Of a DNA stretch of 64,000 bases, positions 1 through 9,892 are shown piece after piece; positions within the stretch are counted from its first letter, which is position 1; each line of letters begins with the position of its first letter. The DNA comes from Parapedobacter pyrenivorans_A (lineage in GTDB: Bacteria > Bacteroidota > Bacteroidia > Sphingobacteriales > Sphingobacteriaceae): NCBI RefSeq assembly GCF_041925275.1, contig NZ_JBHEUZ010000006.1:124001-188000 (forward strand). Reading direction: 5' to 3'. The notes under the pieces are model-generated. The model had not been told where the DNA came from, ran no database searches, and worked only from the letters and a program-made list of their open reading frames with translations. The translations under genes were made by a program, and so were the position numbers.

Positions 1-222
1 AGCGCTAGACTCGTCCATAACGAAACTCAGTGTAGCCGTGTAGTTGGTTTTTTTGAAAAGGGAATAGCAAAGACCGAGAACAGCACCCAATAGCGCGATA
101 GTCAGTATAATTGCCCATTTGCTCAGAAGGTACCGAACCAATGCAGTTACCTTCAGAATCAGCTCCCTTAGACTAATTCCATGATATTGCCCTTGCGGGG
201 AGTTCATCGTGTTATCACCCAT
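1..222 (-). CDS. Polysaccharide chain-length determinant (Wzz-like), N-terminal part
   Basis: Only the first 74 codons lie in the window; the gene runs off the left edge. The ATG at 222 opens a short cytoplasmic segment followed by one membrane helix at about residues 35-55, rich in Ile, Leu and Ala. This is the usual start of Wzz/Wzc-type proteins, which set sugar chain length in the inner membrane. It lies 15 bases after the export-protein gene on the same strand, the standard wza-wzz order. The Wzz call rests on the single helix and on context, because the diagnostic middle of the protein is missing. A longer tyrosine-kinase fusion is possible. Confidence 0.6.
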   Translation of the reverse strand, partial: MGDNTMNSPQGQYHGISLRELILKVTALVRYLLSKWAIILTIALLGAVLGLCYSLFKKTNYTATLSFVMDESSA

Positions 223-237
223 TTGCACATAAACTTA

Positions 238-2745
238 TCAACGCAACATAGTTAGCACAATGGCCAGCAACGAAGCAGCACCGGAGCTGATACCTAACCA
301 TTGCTGAGGGGTCATCGGTTCTTTTACTTCCTTCTGTGGAACAAAAATTTCCGCTCCCGGCTTAATCGGTGGATAATTGTTGAAAAACAGGAACCGGTTG
401 GTACTTTTCACCGATCCATTGGCATACAACACATAGGCACTCTTTTTTAACGCGCGCGACGAGAAACCACCGGCTTGGGAAATATACTGCTTGAAGCCTT
501 TCGATGGAGCGTATACCGCCGTAGACGGCGCGAGTACCTCTCCCGAGACTTTGACAGTCTGTAACTCCTTTGGCACTCTGACCACATCGCCGTCCTGTAA
601 AATCAGATCGCCGCGATACCCGGGGTTCTTGACAATACGCTCCAAGTTAATTCCAACGAATTCATTATCGGTATTCCTATTGATGGCACCCTCATCAATG
701 ATGCTCGCGTCGCTCTGCAATTGCCGTAAAGTAAGCATCCGGTTATATTCATCCTGCTGCGCAAGTTCTTTCCTACCCCTTTCAGCACCCGTTTCAGCTG
801 GTTTCAATGTATCTGGGGTTCCGGCACGTTTCAGTGATGCCCCCTCAACGTAGGCAAACGGTGTAAAGCCACCCGCCCGTTTAATGATGTCAGAAATCCG
901 CTCGTCCTTTCGGGCGATGGTATATTCGCCCGGATAAAGTACCTCGCCCTCCACCCAAACTGTCTTTTGGGTTTCATAGCCAGTGGCCGTCCGAACGACG
1001 ACCTTATCAAACGGCATCAGCACGAAATCCTGGTCAGCTTTGCTCAATTCGTTACCCGTAATTACGTGAAATACCTCAGCGGTTTGGGCAGACTGCGACA
1101 GAGCGTCTGCATTCTTCACGCGCCGAGACACCTCTATCCGGCTACTGGTGGCACTTTCGCGAAAACCGCCGGCTTTAACGATCAGATCCTGCAGGGTCAT
1201 TCCCTCGGCAAATGAAAATTGCCCCGGTGCCCGGACTTCGCCATCGATATCGACCGTATACTGCTCACGCAGATCGAAAATAGACGCAATGGTAACCACA
1301 TCTTCGCGTTTCAATTCCACATCGGGGGTCGTTCCCGCGACGATTCCAGCCACATCGAATGATAACTGCTCGGTTTGCGTGTCGTCCTTCAATCGAAGTA
1401 TATATCCACGGTTCAAGAATGCATCCTCCCGTAGCCCATCAGCCTTTTTTATCAACATGGATAGCGTCAGCCCAGGGCTCAACTCATAATCACCAGGCCT
1501 GAATACGGCCCCTTCAATCCGTATCCGATTTTCAAAGCGCTTCAATAGGGACGCTACTTCGTATCGATCACCGAGTTTCGGTGTGTAATGTGCGTATTGG
1601 GTCTGCAAGACATCTTCTATACGCTGTTCCTTATCAGTGCGCCTAGTTACTTTGATACGGGCCCGGTAGGCATCCTCTGTAAAACCTCCCGCATACGCCA
1701 GCAGCCTTTCAAAAGTCTCACCGTCTTTCAATTCAAAAATAGCGGGCCGCTTCACTTGCCCAATGACGGAAACTCTATTTTGGTAAGGCGGCACCATGAG
1801 TACGTCCTGATCTTCCAGCCGGATGTTGGTCGAAAAAAAACCATTCATCAGCACATCGTAGATATCGAGTACCGCTACTTCTTTTCCGTTCCGGATTACC
1901 CGGATATCCCTGAACGAACCGTTTTCAGTAGGCCCCCCCGAGAAATACAGTGCATTGAATGCCTTGGCGACCGAAGGCAATGTATAGGACCCTGGTTGAA
2001 CCACTTCTCCAGTGACCGTCACCTGGATACTTCTGATATCACCGAGCGTTACACTCACCTTGGTATCACCACTTCTGATCGCAGAATAGACAGCAGAAAG
2101 TTTAGATTCGATGCGTGCTGTGGCTTGCTCAATAGTCATTCCCCCCACGGAAACAATGCCGATATAGGGAATGTTGATCGTCCCTTCGGGACTAACGGAG
2201 AGCGTATGATCTTCTTCTGACCGGCCATAAATATCAATCAAAATCTGGTCGCCAGGCCCGATTACATAATTCCGGGGTGTTGCAATACGCAAATCAGGTT
2301 CGAAAACGGGCGAAGCTCCCCGGAACAGCGTGGCACCAAAAATCCGCAAACCACCATTACGCACCGAATCAGCCGCTGGAGTATCCACTTTAGTTGGTGT
2401 CGATAACGAATCGATCACCTCGCGCTCGCTTCGTGCTTTCGATGATGCCGATGATGTACGTTGGTCGGCTTCGGTCCCATCCAGGTTAGCTATCCGTTCG
2501 CGCAACTTCTGGATCTCGGTAGACGGCATCCCGCGCTCGCGCGCAATCGCCTCCATTTGGCTTTCGCTCAATCCAGACGTTTCAGCCTGCTTCAGGTAGG
2601 CGCGAATCTGATCGTCCGTCAGTTCATCAATACGGACATTCGACAAATCTGTTGCGCTGATGCTCTGGCCTAAGCATGGGCCGCCAAACAAGCCAACCAT
2701 AGCCATCAGAAGAATACTGGCAAAATAAAAACATCTATACTTCAT
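238..2745 (-). CDS. Outer-membrane polysaccharide export protein, SLBB type (Wza-like)
   Basis: This 835-residue protein should form the outer-membrane exit channel for the exopolysaccharide. It has an N-terminal signal peptide, then a charged linker, a polysaccharide-export domain (around residues 155-235, including a GPGDQ-type start) and a run of SLBB beta-grasp repeats that contain GEV, PGxY and AGGF motifs, and it ends in one hydrophobic helix. It is about twice the length of E. coli Wza because the SLBB domain is repeated, as is usual in Bacteroidota. The ATG at 2745 is preferred to a TTG one codon upstream. It is followed at 15 bases by the Wzz-like gene. Confidence 0.9.
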   Translation of the reverse strand: MKYRCFYFASILLMAMVGLFGGPCLGQSISATDLSNVRIDELTDDQIRAYLKQAETSGLSESQMEAIARERGMPSTEIQKLRERIANLDGTEADQRTSSASSKARSEREVIDSLSTPTKVDTPAADSVRNGGLRIFGATLFRGASPVFEPDLRIATPRNYVIGPGDQILIDIYGRSEEDHTLSVSPEGTINIPYIGIVSVGGMTIEQATARIESKLSAVYSAIRSGDTKVSVTLGDIRSIQVTVTGEVVQPGSYTLPSVAKAFNALYFSGGPTENGSFRDIRVIRNGKEVAVLDIYDVLMNGFFSTNIRLEDQDVLMVPPYQNRVSVIGQVKRPAIFELKDGETFERLLAYAGGFTEDAYRARIKVTRRTDKEQRIEDVLQTQYAHYTPKLGDRYEVASLLKRFENRIRIEGAVFRPGDYELSPGLTLSMLIKKADGLREDAFLNRGYILRLKDDTQTEQLSFDVAGIVAGTTPDVELKREDVVTIASIFDLREQYTVDIDGEVRAPGQFSFAEGMTLQDLIVKAGGFRESATSSRIEVSRRVKNADALSQSAQTAEVFHVITGNELSKADQDFVLMPFDKVVVRTATGYETQKTVWVEGEVLYPGEYTIARKDERISDIIKRAGGFTPFAYVEGASLKRAGTPDTLKPAETGAERGRKELAQQDEYNRMLTLRQLQSDASIIDEGAINRNTDNEFVGINLERIVKNPGYRGDLILQDGDVVRVPKELQTVKVSGEVLAPSTAVYAPSKGFKQYISQAGGFSSRALKKSAYVLYANGSVKSTNRFLFFNNYPPIKPGAEIFVPQKEVKEPMTPQQWLGISSGAASLLAIVLTMLR

Positions 2746-2845
2746 CAACCCGATTTGCTTACCTTAAAAACTCAAAATCAAAAACCATTCTTCTAAATTA
2801 CCACAAATAAACTGATTTTTTTCGCTGCGTACTAAGAGATTTGCT

Positions 2846-3988
2846 TTATTTTATTGTCTTTTGCTCTACTGTAGCTATTGTCTCTTGATAAATTGCAATT
2901 ACGCGGTCGACCGAATATTCCTTGATCATCTTCTCCCGTCCGATGCCGCCCATCGCTTTCCGTTCAGCGGGCGTAAGCAGCAACATACGCGTCATGCACG
3001 CCACCAGGCTTTCCACATCGCCTACGCCGCTCAAAAAACCGTTCATACCCTCCTCCACCAATTCCTTGCAGCCTGTAATATCACTGGCAATAAGCGGCTT
3101 AGCCATCGAAGCACTTTCTTGCAGCGTAGTTGACATACCCTCCCGATAGGAAGGCAGAACAACGCAATCGCATGAAGCAATGGTCGGCCTTACGTCATCC
3201 AATGCCCCCAGGTATGTCACCGTTCCCGCACTCACCCACTCATCCAATTGTGCTTGCTGAACGGCCGTGGGGTTGTCGACATTTAGATACCCCATAATCC
3301 AAAATACCGCGTGGGGATAATCTTTTTTTATCTGTCTCGCCGCGGCAACATACTCAGCTATCCCTTTGTCATAGAGCAACCTCCCTATAAACAAGAATGT
3401 AACGGTCGAGGTATCCACATTGGCCGCGGCGACTAGTTGTGGATTAAACGTATCATGGCAGTTAATGCCTTCACCCGGGATTTGCCTTGCTTTTTTCTTG
3501 TCTACTAACCTGTGCGTAACGAAAAATTGGAAATCATCTTGGTTGAGAAACCACACCGATCTAGCATTGCGCAAGGCTAGCCGGTAAAGTTGCCTAGCTA
3601 GAAACGTGACCACTCCCTTGTTAATGAATGCATAACCCAAACCCGTTATTACCGCTATGGTGGGTATGCGAAAACGCCTGGCTGCCAATGTACTATAGAT
3701 ATTTGGTTTTATCGTATATTGAAACACTAAATCCGGCCGTTCTTCGGAATATATACGCATAAATTCCCTATAGAGCATCAAATCCGTGATAGGGTTAAGC
3801 CCCTTTCTCGAGAGCCATTCCAAAATGATAATCCGCGCGCCCAATTCCTTCAACCGCTCCGTATGTTCATCCCGAGGTGCCAACAGCAAAACCTCATGGC
3901 CAGCGTTTACCAGTGACTTGATTACGTCTGTCCGGAAGCGCAAGAAACTCCAAGACGTATTTGAAACCAAACATATTTTACTGGACAT
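2846..3988 (-). CDS. Glycosyltransferase family 4 (PglA/CapM-like)
   Basis: This predicted retaining GT-B glycosyltransferase of 380 residues adds one sugar to a lipid-linked oligosaccharide on the cytoplasmic face of the membrane. The N-terminal half has the acceptor-domain pattern (VSNTSW, HEVLLLAP, and KPNIYSTLAA with a following GLG). The C-terminal half has FIGRLLYDKG and the E-x7-E donor-binding motif in the segment starting EGMSTTLQE. The overall look is closest to PglA-type N-acetylhexosaminyltransferases. The ATG at 3988 is chosen over a TTG three codons upstream. It sits in the exopolysaccharide operon, 45 bases after the GT32 gene. Donor and acceptor are not known. Confidence 0.88.
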   Translation of the reverse strand: MSSKICLVSNTSWSFLRFRTDVIKSLVNAGHEVLLLAPRDEHTERLKELGARIIILEWLSRKGLNPITDLMLYREFMRIYSEERPDLVFQYTIKPNIYSTLAARRFRIPTIAVITGLGYAFINKGVVTFLARQLYRLALRNARSVWFLNQDDFQFFVTHRLVDKKKARQIPGEGINCHDTFNPQLVAAANVDTSTVTFLFIGRLLYDKGIAEYVAAARQIKKDYPHAVFWIMGYLNVDNPTAVQQAQLDEWVSAGTVTYLGALDDVRPTIASCDCVVLPSYREGMSTTLQESASMAKPLIASDITGCKELVEEGMNGFLSGVGDVESLVACMTRMLLLTPAERKAMGGIGREKMIKEYSVDRVIAIYQETIATVEQKTIK

Positions 3989-4033
3989 TGCAATCAATTG
4001 TTACACAGTTTCTGTGTCTTCCGGCACGTTTAC

Positions 4034-4777
4034 TTAATTTACCCCAAGTAGTTTTCTGGCGGTTCGGGCCAGCTTGTTGTGTACCTCTTGTCCAAACAAA
4101 AACAATACGGCCCGATGTGCAAAACTTTTGAGGACAAATAGCGGTGTCCGTTTCACCCATTGCCCTTCGAAATGGTGAACACATACCGTCTCTTGACCGA
4201 TTTCGGTCTTTTTGGTGAACAGGTTTTTCGGGGAAAAATACGTGGCGGGAAACAACGTAAGTTCGTGCCTATCCTCTAGAACGTCCCATTTCCTTCCCGC
4301 CACACCATATTGCTGCTGAATGACGCGGCCAATTAGATAAGGAACGGTCTCCATATCCAATCGTCCATTATCCAGTCTAAAATGCCTGCCTTCATACGCA
4401 TCCAAACAAGCTTTAACCCAACTGCATCCTTTTTCAGCACCGATTACAGCGGCTTCGATATCACCCATCATGTCATACCCAATAAACGATCGACGGGCTA
4501 ACAACGCATCAAAAGATCGGAAGACTTCCACATCCGCATCCAGATAAATTCCTCCCATATGATATAAGGCATGAAACCTAATATAATCAGCCGCAAAGGC
4601 ATATTTCCTGTCTTCAAACGCTTCCAGTACCCAAGGCACTTTCGGAGCATTGCCAATATCCCACCGATATAATTCGTATCCTGCCAGATTCAGTTTCCAA
4701 CTGGCAAAACATTGCTCGATCAATTCCGGATAAGGATCGTCACTCAGCCAGCAATAATGTATTATTTTAGGAATCAT
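4034..4777 (-). CDS. Glycosyltransferase family 32 (capsular polysaccharide type)
   Basis: This 247-residue protein starts with IPKIIHYCWLS, the hallmark N-terminus of the DXD sugar-transferase family related to Och1 and mannosyltransferases. The metal- and nucleotide-sugar-binding motif is visible as GGIYLDADVEV at about residues 75-85, preceded by AADYIRF. It should transfer a sugar during repeat-unit assembly. Its ATG overlaps the TGA of the polymerase gene by four bases, so the two are probably translationally coupled. The sugar specificity cannot be read from the sequence. Confidence 0.88.
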   Translation of the reverse strand: MIPKIIHYCWLSDDPYPELIEQCFASWKLNLAGYELYRWDIGNAPKVPWVLEAFEDRKYAFAADYIRFHALYHMGGIYLDADVEVFRSFDALLARRSFIGYDMMGDIEAAVIGAEKGCSWVKACLDAYEGRHFRLDNGRLDMETVPYLIGRVIQQQYGVAGRKWDVLEDRHELTLFPATYFSPKNLFTKKTEIGQETVCVHHFEGQWVKRTPLFVLKSFAHRAVLFLFGQEVHNKLARTARKLLGVN

Positions 4778-5850
4778 AGAATGGAATAAGGTCTTACCAA
4801 CTCAATATCAATCATTTTCAATCCGTAATACAATACGAATATGGCAAAAACCAACCTGATTAATACACCGATGTTGCGGTCTTTTACATCCTCCTCTATT
4901 ACATTAAACAGGTAGGGCATCACCAAGACGATCACCGTAAAAAGAAGCGACGATAGCCGCTGCATGATTGCAAACGAAATAAACATCAGGTTGATGAACG
5001 AACCAAACGACAAAGCGACCATAAATAGATCAATAGCACGGTCACCATAAAAAGTTGTCAGCTTGCTTCGATAATAGAATATGCCCAGCATGAAAATTTC
5101 CGCTATCGCAGAAAGCATATAGCCGCTTTTCCCAAACTCTTCCTGCTCTACGTAACCAGCCAACGTTGGGGGCAGTCCACCCAGCATGAATAGATACATC
5201 ACTGGATCAAAAAAACCGATTACCAATCCCGCCAGTGGTAAAATCAGATAGAAGGTATATCTCCGTATGGCTATATACAGCAAGTAAAACAGGGGCACAA
5301 TAAGCACAGAGCTGTGTATAAAAGCCGCAAAGAAAACCAACGTAAAAGACCACCCATATTTTTTATCCACAAAGAAACAGATCGACCAAAAACCCATCGC
5401 TGCTGACAGCGCATATCGAATCTGTGTAAAATCTCGGTACAGGAAAAAGAAGCACAGGTATACCAAGACGGAAAGAAAGGGCATCGGACTGTATTTGAAG
5501 ATCAACGTGAAGTTCAGCAAACCAGTAAGCAATGCCATGACCACGAAAACGACATGAATATTGCCGCCAAGCGCAAAAACAAACAAATTGAAGAGCAAGT
5601 ACCCGCGCTCCATCGTTTCGTCATAATTTCCGCGCAGTAAATCGAGCCACGAATATTTCTCGCCCACCAAGCGGAAGGCATCTTGGTAGGCAACCCCGTC
5701 ATTATCCACCCCCAGTCCACGTAGCCCCACAAACCCAATCAACAACAAACAAAGTGGCACATAAGCGCAAAGCCTTACATACCTTGATTGTATAAAATCA
5801 AAGATGGTAAATAAGAAAGTGACAAAAAATAATATATAATATGGTATCAT
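4774..5850 (-). CDS. EpsG-like polysaccharide polymerase
   Basis: This polytopic membrane protein of 358 residues has about ten hydrophobic segments and the EpsG signature near the start (LRGLGVDNDGVAY), followed by an RDFTQIRYALSAA segment. EpsG-family proteins are thought to polymerise repeat units, the role of Wzy. I use the ATG at 5850. An upstream TTG at 5871 is also in frame but would overlap the preceding gene. The 3' end overlaps the GT32 start by four bases. It is the only Wzy candidate in the visible operon. Confidence 0.8.
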   Translation of the reverse strand: MIPYYILFFVTFLFTIFDFIQSRYVRLCAYVPLCLLLIGFVGLRGLGVDNDGVAYQDAFRLVGEKYSWLDLLRGNYDETMERGYLLFNLFVFALGGNIHVVFVVMALLTGLLNFTLIFKYSPMPFLSVLVYLCFFFLYRDFTQIRYALSAAMGFWSICFFVDKKYGWSFTLVFFAAFIHSSVLIVPLFYLLYIAIRRYTFYLILPLAGLVIGFFDPVMYLFMLGGLPPTLAGYVEQEEFGKSGYMLSAIAEIFMLGIFYYRSKLTTFYGDRAIDLFMVALSFGSFINLMFISFAIMQRLSSLLFTVIVLVMPYLFNVIEEDVKDRNIGVLIRLVFAIFVLYYGLKMIDIELVRPYSIL

Positions 5851-5867
5851 CTCTCCAAAATGACAAC

Positions 5868-6770
5868 TCAATTATAAACAAATTTCAGCAGCAACGCAGC
5901 CGGGTACATCATGTACGACCAATGGGAGCCAATAGCCCTCCGGTGTTCTTTGAACGATGTGCCTCTATCGTAAACCGCAAACCTCCAGTAGTTCAATGTC
6001 GCTTTTAGCCGCTGGATTCTTGTCAATCCCGGTAAGGTTGCCATTTCTGCATAGTACAGGCAAGCTCCTTTCGGGCTATCCTTTCGAAGTTGTACGGAGG
6101 AATCGGTGATCCCTCCGGGCAGATACTCACAAACATAAATACCGTCTTTGAAGTATCTCATTACATAATGGCGGGCGATGCGGTTGAGCGTCAATGCGTC
6201 GGCACAAAACCGCTCGCCAGAAATCTCAGGATAGGGATATTGTGCCATAATAGCCGTGCGGATTACTTCGGCTCGATCGCCCTTATAATGCAATTTAAAA
6301 CGATAGTCAATGGGCGAAACATCCAGCGTTTCGTAATCGACTTCGCCTCCTATCACCCCACCATCCTCATGCACCCGCAGTCCGCAGACTCCAGCATACT
6401 TTGTCGTCGCATCCGGCAGTCTGAGAACTGCCTGCCATTGTTGAACGACAGCAGATAACGCATGTGATACAAGCGTGTCGTCGCTATCTACGGTAAAAAA
6501 CAACTCTCCCTTAGCTACCTGTACTCCCTTATTGACCGCTACATGTTTACCGGCATTTTGTTGATAATAGTAGTGGATATCGATGTCGTTTTCCGCTATA
6601 AAACCAGCCACAGCGTCGCCCGTGCCGTCGGTACTCCCGTCGTCTACGATTACCCACTCGAAATCACGGAAATCCTGTCTCTTTAAACTTTCATGGAGCA
6701 GCCCAAGGTAAGCACCCCTATTATATGCAGGTGTAAAGACAGTGACGTATGGGGTGGATGTGCCGTGCAT
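5868..6770 (-). CDS. Glycosyltransferase family 2
   Basis: This GT-A fold glycosyltransferase has 300 residues. The opening YVTVFTPAYNRG, the nucleotide-binding DDGSTDGT and the metal-binding VDSDD motif are all present. The C-terminal half is that of the GT2 group that often acts in capsule and exopolysaccharide loci. The ATG at 6770 lies nine bases after the stop of the next upstream GT2 gene, and the stop at 5868 lies 17 bases before the polymerase start. No transmembrane helix is obvious, so it should work at the inner face of the membrane. The substrate is unknown. Confidence 0.88.
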   Translation of the reverse strand: MHGTSTPYVTVFTPAYNRGAYLGLLHESLKRQDFRDFEWVIVDDGSTDGTGDAVAGFIAENDIDIHYYYQQNAGKHVAVNKGVQVAKGELFFTVDSDDTLVSHALSAVVQQWQAVLRLPDATTKYAGVCGLRVHEDGGVIGGEVDYETLDVSPIDYRFKLHYKGDRAEVIRTAIMAQYPYPEISGERFCADALTLNRIARHYVMRYFKDGIYVCEYLPGGITDSSVQLRKDSPKGACLYYAEMATLPGLTRIQRLKATLNYWRFAVYDRGTSFKEHRRAIGSHWSYMMYPAALLLKFVYN

Positions 6771-6779
6771 GCTAAATCA

Positions 6780-7697
6780 TCAATTGATCGGTGTCCTTAT
6801 TAACGTCTTAAACAGAAGGAGCCCCTTTTTATTGCCTAGCGCAAATCTGTTCTTCAATACAACAAACAATCGTTCCAGTACAGAGCGGCTGGAGGCGAAC
6901 CGGAAATAGGCTTCGAACAGCTCCCTTTTGGATGCATCCATTAGCTGGATGTAGCGCTCATAGAAAGCCTTGTTTGCATTGTAGTGAAGCCTATTGATAA
7001 CCGGCTTTCTGGCCGAGAAAAAAGAGACCAACCTCCGCACCGTACCGATCGGCTGGTTACCTGTCGCGTTCTGGCCATGTTGCCTATACCAAACCAACAC
7101 TTCATCCAAGTAAACTATTTGACCAAACGTTACTGCGCCCATCGTTATGAGATGGTCGTGCATCGCTACGCTACCTGGGAAGGGCTGCATAATCTCCATC
7201 AATCGATTGTTAAAAATCACTGCACACCCTTGGATACCTGAGTTGAAAAACAACGTATCGTTGAGTGTACGGGGATGGATTACCGTTGATTTTTGCGATA
7301 CTGCCTTACCCCCCACATATAGGTAAGAATTGGTATAAAGTGCTGCCGGGCCGTCATAGCTGGAAATAGCCGCAACCATCTTGCCCACTTTTTCGGGGAG
7401 CCAGATATCGTCCTGATCGCAGAACATATATAGCTCGCCTTCCACATGCCTCATGAGATGTAAAAAGTTGGCTGCCGGGCCGAGGTTAACCACTCCGTCA
7501 TCCATCACTGTAATCCGTGCATCCTCCCGCTGGTATTCGTTCAGTATCGACAGAGTATCGTCGGCGGACCCGTCATCGTGGACAATCAAGCGCCAAAATG
7601 TATAAGTCTGCCCAATCAACGAGTCAAGTTGTTCGCGGAGGTACGTTCCCCCATTGAAAGTAGCCATCAATATAGAAACTACCGGCTTATCGTTCAC
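6780..7697 (-). CDS. Glycosyltransferase family 2 (rhamnosyltransferase-like)
   Basis: This GT2 enzyme shows SILMATFNGG at the N-terminus, DDGSADDT and the acidic metal-binding CDQDDIW, a pattern common in rhamnosyl- and related transferases of O-antigen loci. No ATG fits the conserved start. A GTG at 7697 (about 305 residues) gives the usual family N-terminus, and a TTG at 7703 is the alternative. Both lie inside the end of the upstream GT4 gene (7687-8751), so the two reading frames overlap by about 10-17 bases and are probably coupled. The sugar donor is not known. Confidence 0.85.
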   Translation of the reverse strand: MNDKPVVSILMATFNGGTYLREQLDSLIGQTYTFWRLIVHDDGSADDTLSILNEYQREDARITVMDDGVVNLGPAANFLHLMRHVEGELYMFCDQDDIWLPEKVGKMVAAISSYDGPAALYTNSYLYVGGKAVSQKSTVIHPRTLNDTLFFNSGIQGCAVIFNNRLMEIMQPFPGSVAMHDHLITMGAVTFGQIVYLDEVLVWYRQHGQNATGNQPIGTVRRLVSFFSARKPVINRLHYNANKAFYERYIQLMDASKRELFEAYFRFASSRSVLERLFVVLKNRFALGNKKGLLLFKTLIRTPIN

Positions 7698-8751
7698 GGG
7701 CAATCAATTGTTCGAAGTCGACCATGCGCAAATCACCTGCATACCGCATCATCAGCTCCCTATTCTTCTTACTTTTCCTTACTGGCAAATTTGCGGAAAA
7801 ATCTTGATAACGGAGATATTCGTAGCCAACATACTCAAAGTCACCCATGTGACTGCTCTTTACAATCGGTATGATACCGTAAAAAAGGTATTCAACCAGT
7901 TTCGTTGGACACGCGACGCGATTAATCAACATATCGTCTCGCATAATAAATCCATAATGGGCCGACTGGTAATATGCCTGCAATTCATCGGGCGAAACGG
8001 TCAGTACCCGAATGTTGTTACCAAACTGGACTCCTGAATCCAATAGGCGTTTCTCCAATTCTGCTGCCTGCCCGGTCAACAAGGTATATCTAATGCGATC
8101 AGACAAGTTCCTTCTAATCAGCGAAACCATCAAATCTATATTTTGCCAAGATTGGAGATTACCGCTGTAAATCACATGAACCCTATCATCGTCCGCCCTT
8201 TCGCCATCTATGATAGGAGCTTGGCTTCCTACATGGGCAGGCAAGATCGGATAGCGGATTGCCCGCTTTTTCCATGTGGGGTATTTGTGTCTGAAATGAG
8301 CAGTCATCGCGTCAGAAACCGTCACCACGTTATCTGCACGCCGGAATATTCGTTGCTCGGCAAGCTCGTACAACCTGCTCTTCCGTACTGCTCCCTGGTA
8401 TTGAATTTCTTCTGGAACGACCCCATGGGCGTCCAATACGACGCACGACTGTCTCCGGATAAACCCGAGGAACGGTAAAAGCGGTAATATATTGATGACC
8501 GAATGAAAATAAAGTGTATCCGCCTGCCTAAGCAGCTTGATAATCGGCAAGAAATGCCTGAATATGTTGTAGCGGTACTGCACCCCATCTTCTGCAAACC
8601 ATTCTACTTCCGCGTGCCAATAAAGCCGATGAGAAACCGTAAGGTAACTACGGCGCCGAGACGCACATAGTTGGTCCATTGCAATTACACGCTGCGACAT
8701 CCCTTCATGTCGCGTACTCTCTCCCGGATAATTTGCAAGAACTAATAGCAT
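7687..8751 (-). CDS. Glycosyltransferase, GT4-like (GT-B fold)
   Basis: This 354-residue protein resembles GT-B glycosyltransferases. It has an N-terminal MLLVLANYPGES, a DAHGVVPEE segment, ADNVVTVSDAM and, in the C-terminal half, VIYSGNLQSWQN followed by a late P-T-K-L-V-E-Y-L segment matching the donor-binding face of GT4 enzymes. The classical E-x7-E motif is not clear, so the family assignment is less firm than for the 2846-3988 gene. The ATG at 8751 is ten bases after the epimerase stop. An in-frame upstream extension to 8814 would overlap the epimerase and is rejected. Confidence 0.75.
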   Translation of the reverse strand: MLLVLANYPGESTRHEGMSQRVIAMDQLCASRRRSYLTVSHRLYWHAEVEWFAEDGVQYRYNIFRHFLPIIKLLRQADTLYFHSVINILPLLPFLGFIRRQSCVVLDAHGVVPEEIQYQGAVRKSRLYELAEQRIFRRADNVVTVSDAMTAHFRHKYPTWKKRAIRYPILPAHVGSQAPIIDGERADDDRVHVIYSGNLQSWQNIDLMVSLIRRNLSDRIRYTLLTGQAAELEKRLLDSGVQFGNNIRVLTVSPDELQAYYQSAHYGFIMRDDMLINRVACPTKLVEYLFYGIIPIVKSSHMGDFEYVGYEYLRYQDFSANLPVRKSKKNRELMMRYAGDLRMVDFEQLIARER

Positions 8752-8761
8752 GGTATCACTT

Positions 8762-9892
8762 CTAAAGATCAGCAATGATTCGGGCAATGCGATCGGCACT
8801 ATGTCCGTCGCCATACACCATTGATTTGGTTGCCATGCGCTGGTAAGTCAAGTCGTTGTCCAATAAAGCGATGGCTTCTTGATAAATCCGATCCGTGTCG
8901 GTTCCAACCAGCTTCATCGAACCTACACCAATGGCCTCGGGGCGCTCCGAAAAATCGCGCATAACCAACACCGGCTTCCCCAGTACGGAAGACTCCTCTT
9001 GAATACCGCCGCTATCCGAAATAATGAAATAAACCTGTAGCATTAACCAAATAAATGCCGGGTACCCTAACGGTTCTATTAATTTTATGTTTTCGATATG
9101 CGACAACCGCTCATAGACAATTTCCCTGACCGCAGGACTGCGATGTACGGGAAACAGTATCTGCATGTCAGGACGGGCGGCGAGCAGGGCTAGCGCATCA
9201 CAGATACGGTGTAATCCGGCTGCCTGGTTTTCACGACGATGTGCGGTTACCAAAATGCATTTCCTGGCGGGAGAAAGCAATGCTTTCAAGGCGGCAATTT
9301 CTTCATCTTGATAATAATTTAGTGTCTCGCTGGACCAATGGAGTGCATCCACAACCGTGTTGCCCGTTACAAAAATCGATGAAGATGGAATGCCTTCTCC
9401 CAATAAATTGGCTTTTGCCCCTTCGGTTGGTGCAAAGTGGTAAGTAGCCAACTTCCCTGTAAGCTGGCGATTCATTTCTTCTGGAAAAGGTGAATAACGC
9501 TGGTATGTCCGAAGACCTGCCTCCACATGCCCTACGGGCACCTTCGCATAATATGAGGCCAGGGAAACGGCCATTGATGTACTCGTATCGCCGTGCACCA
9601 GCACTATATCGGGCTGGAAATCATCCAATACGAGTTCCATCCGTTTAATGATGTCGGCAGTGAGCCCGAATAGACTCTGGTTCTGTTGCATCAGATCAAG
9701 GTCGAATTGAGGCTTCACCCCAAAAAAACCGAGTACTTGATCAAGCATTTCGCGATGTTGAGCGGTGACGCACACGCCAACGTCCATCGCCGAGCCATAT
9801 TTGGAAAGTGCCCTAATGACGGGCGCCATTTTTATCGCCTCGGGCCGGGTACCAAACACCAACAGGACCCTCTTTTTTAGTTGCTCAGTCAC
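8762..9892 (-). CDS. wecB: UDP-N-acetylglucosamine 2-epimerase
   Basis: It converts UDP-GlcNAc to UDP-ManNAc, a precursor for the polymer made by this operon. The family signatures are clear: VFGTRPEAIKMAPV at about residues 12-25, HVEAGLRT, the EEMNRQLT segment, TAHRREN and the SDSGGIQEE nucleotide-binding motif near the C-terminus. The 376-residue length is standard. Translation probably begins at the GTG at 9892, whose GTGA overlaps the stop codon of the upstream GT2 gene, the usual coupling arrangement. No UDP-ManNAc dehydrogenase (wecC) is visible, so the ManNAc may be used directly or the partner is elsewhere. Confidence 0.95.
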   Translation of the reverse strand: MTEQLKKRVLLVFGTRPEAIKMAPVIRALSKYGSAMDVGVCVTAQHREMLDQVLGFFGVKPQFDLDLMQQNQSLFGLTADIIKRMELVLDDFQPDIVLVHGDTSTSMAVSLASYYAKVPVGHVEAGLRTYQRYSPFPEEMNRQLTGKLATYHFAPTEGAKANLLGEGIPSSSIFVTGNTVVDALHWSSETLNYYQDEEIAALKALLSPARKCILVTAHRRENQAAGLHRICDALALLAARPDMQILFPVHRSPAVREIVYERLSHIENIKLIEPLGYPAFIWLMLQVYFIISDSGGIQEESSVLGKPVLVMRDFSERPEAIGVGSMKLVGTDTDRIYQEAIALLDNDLTYQRMATKSMVYGDGHSADRIARIIADL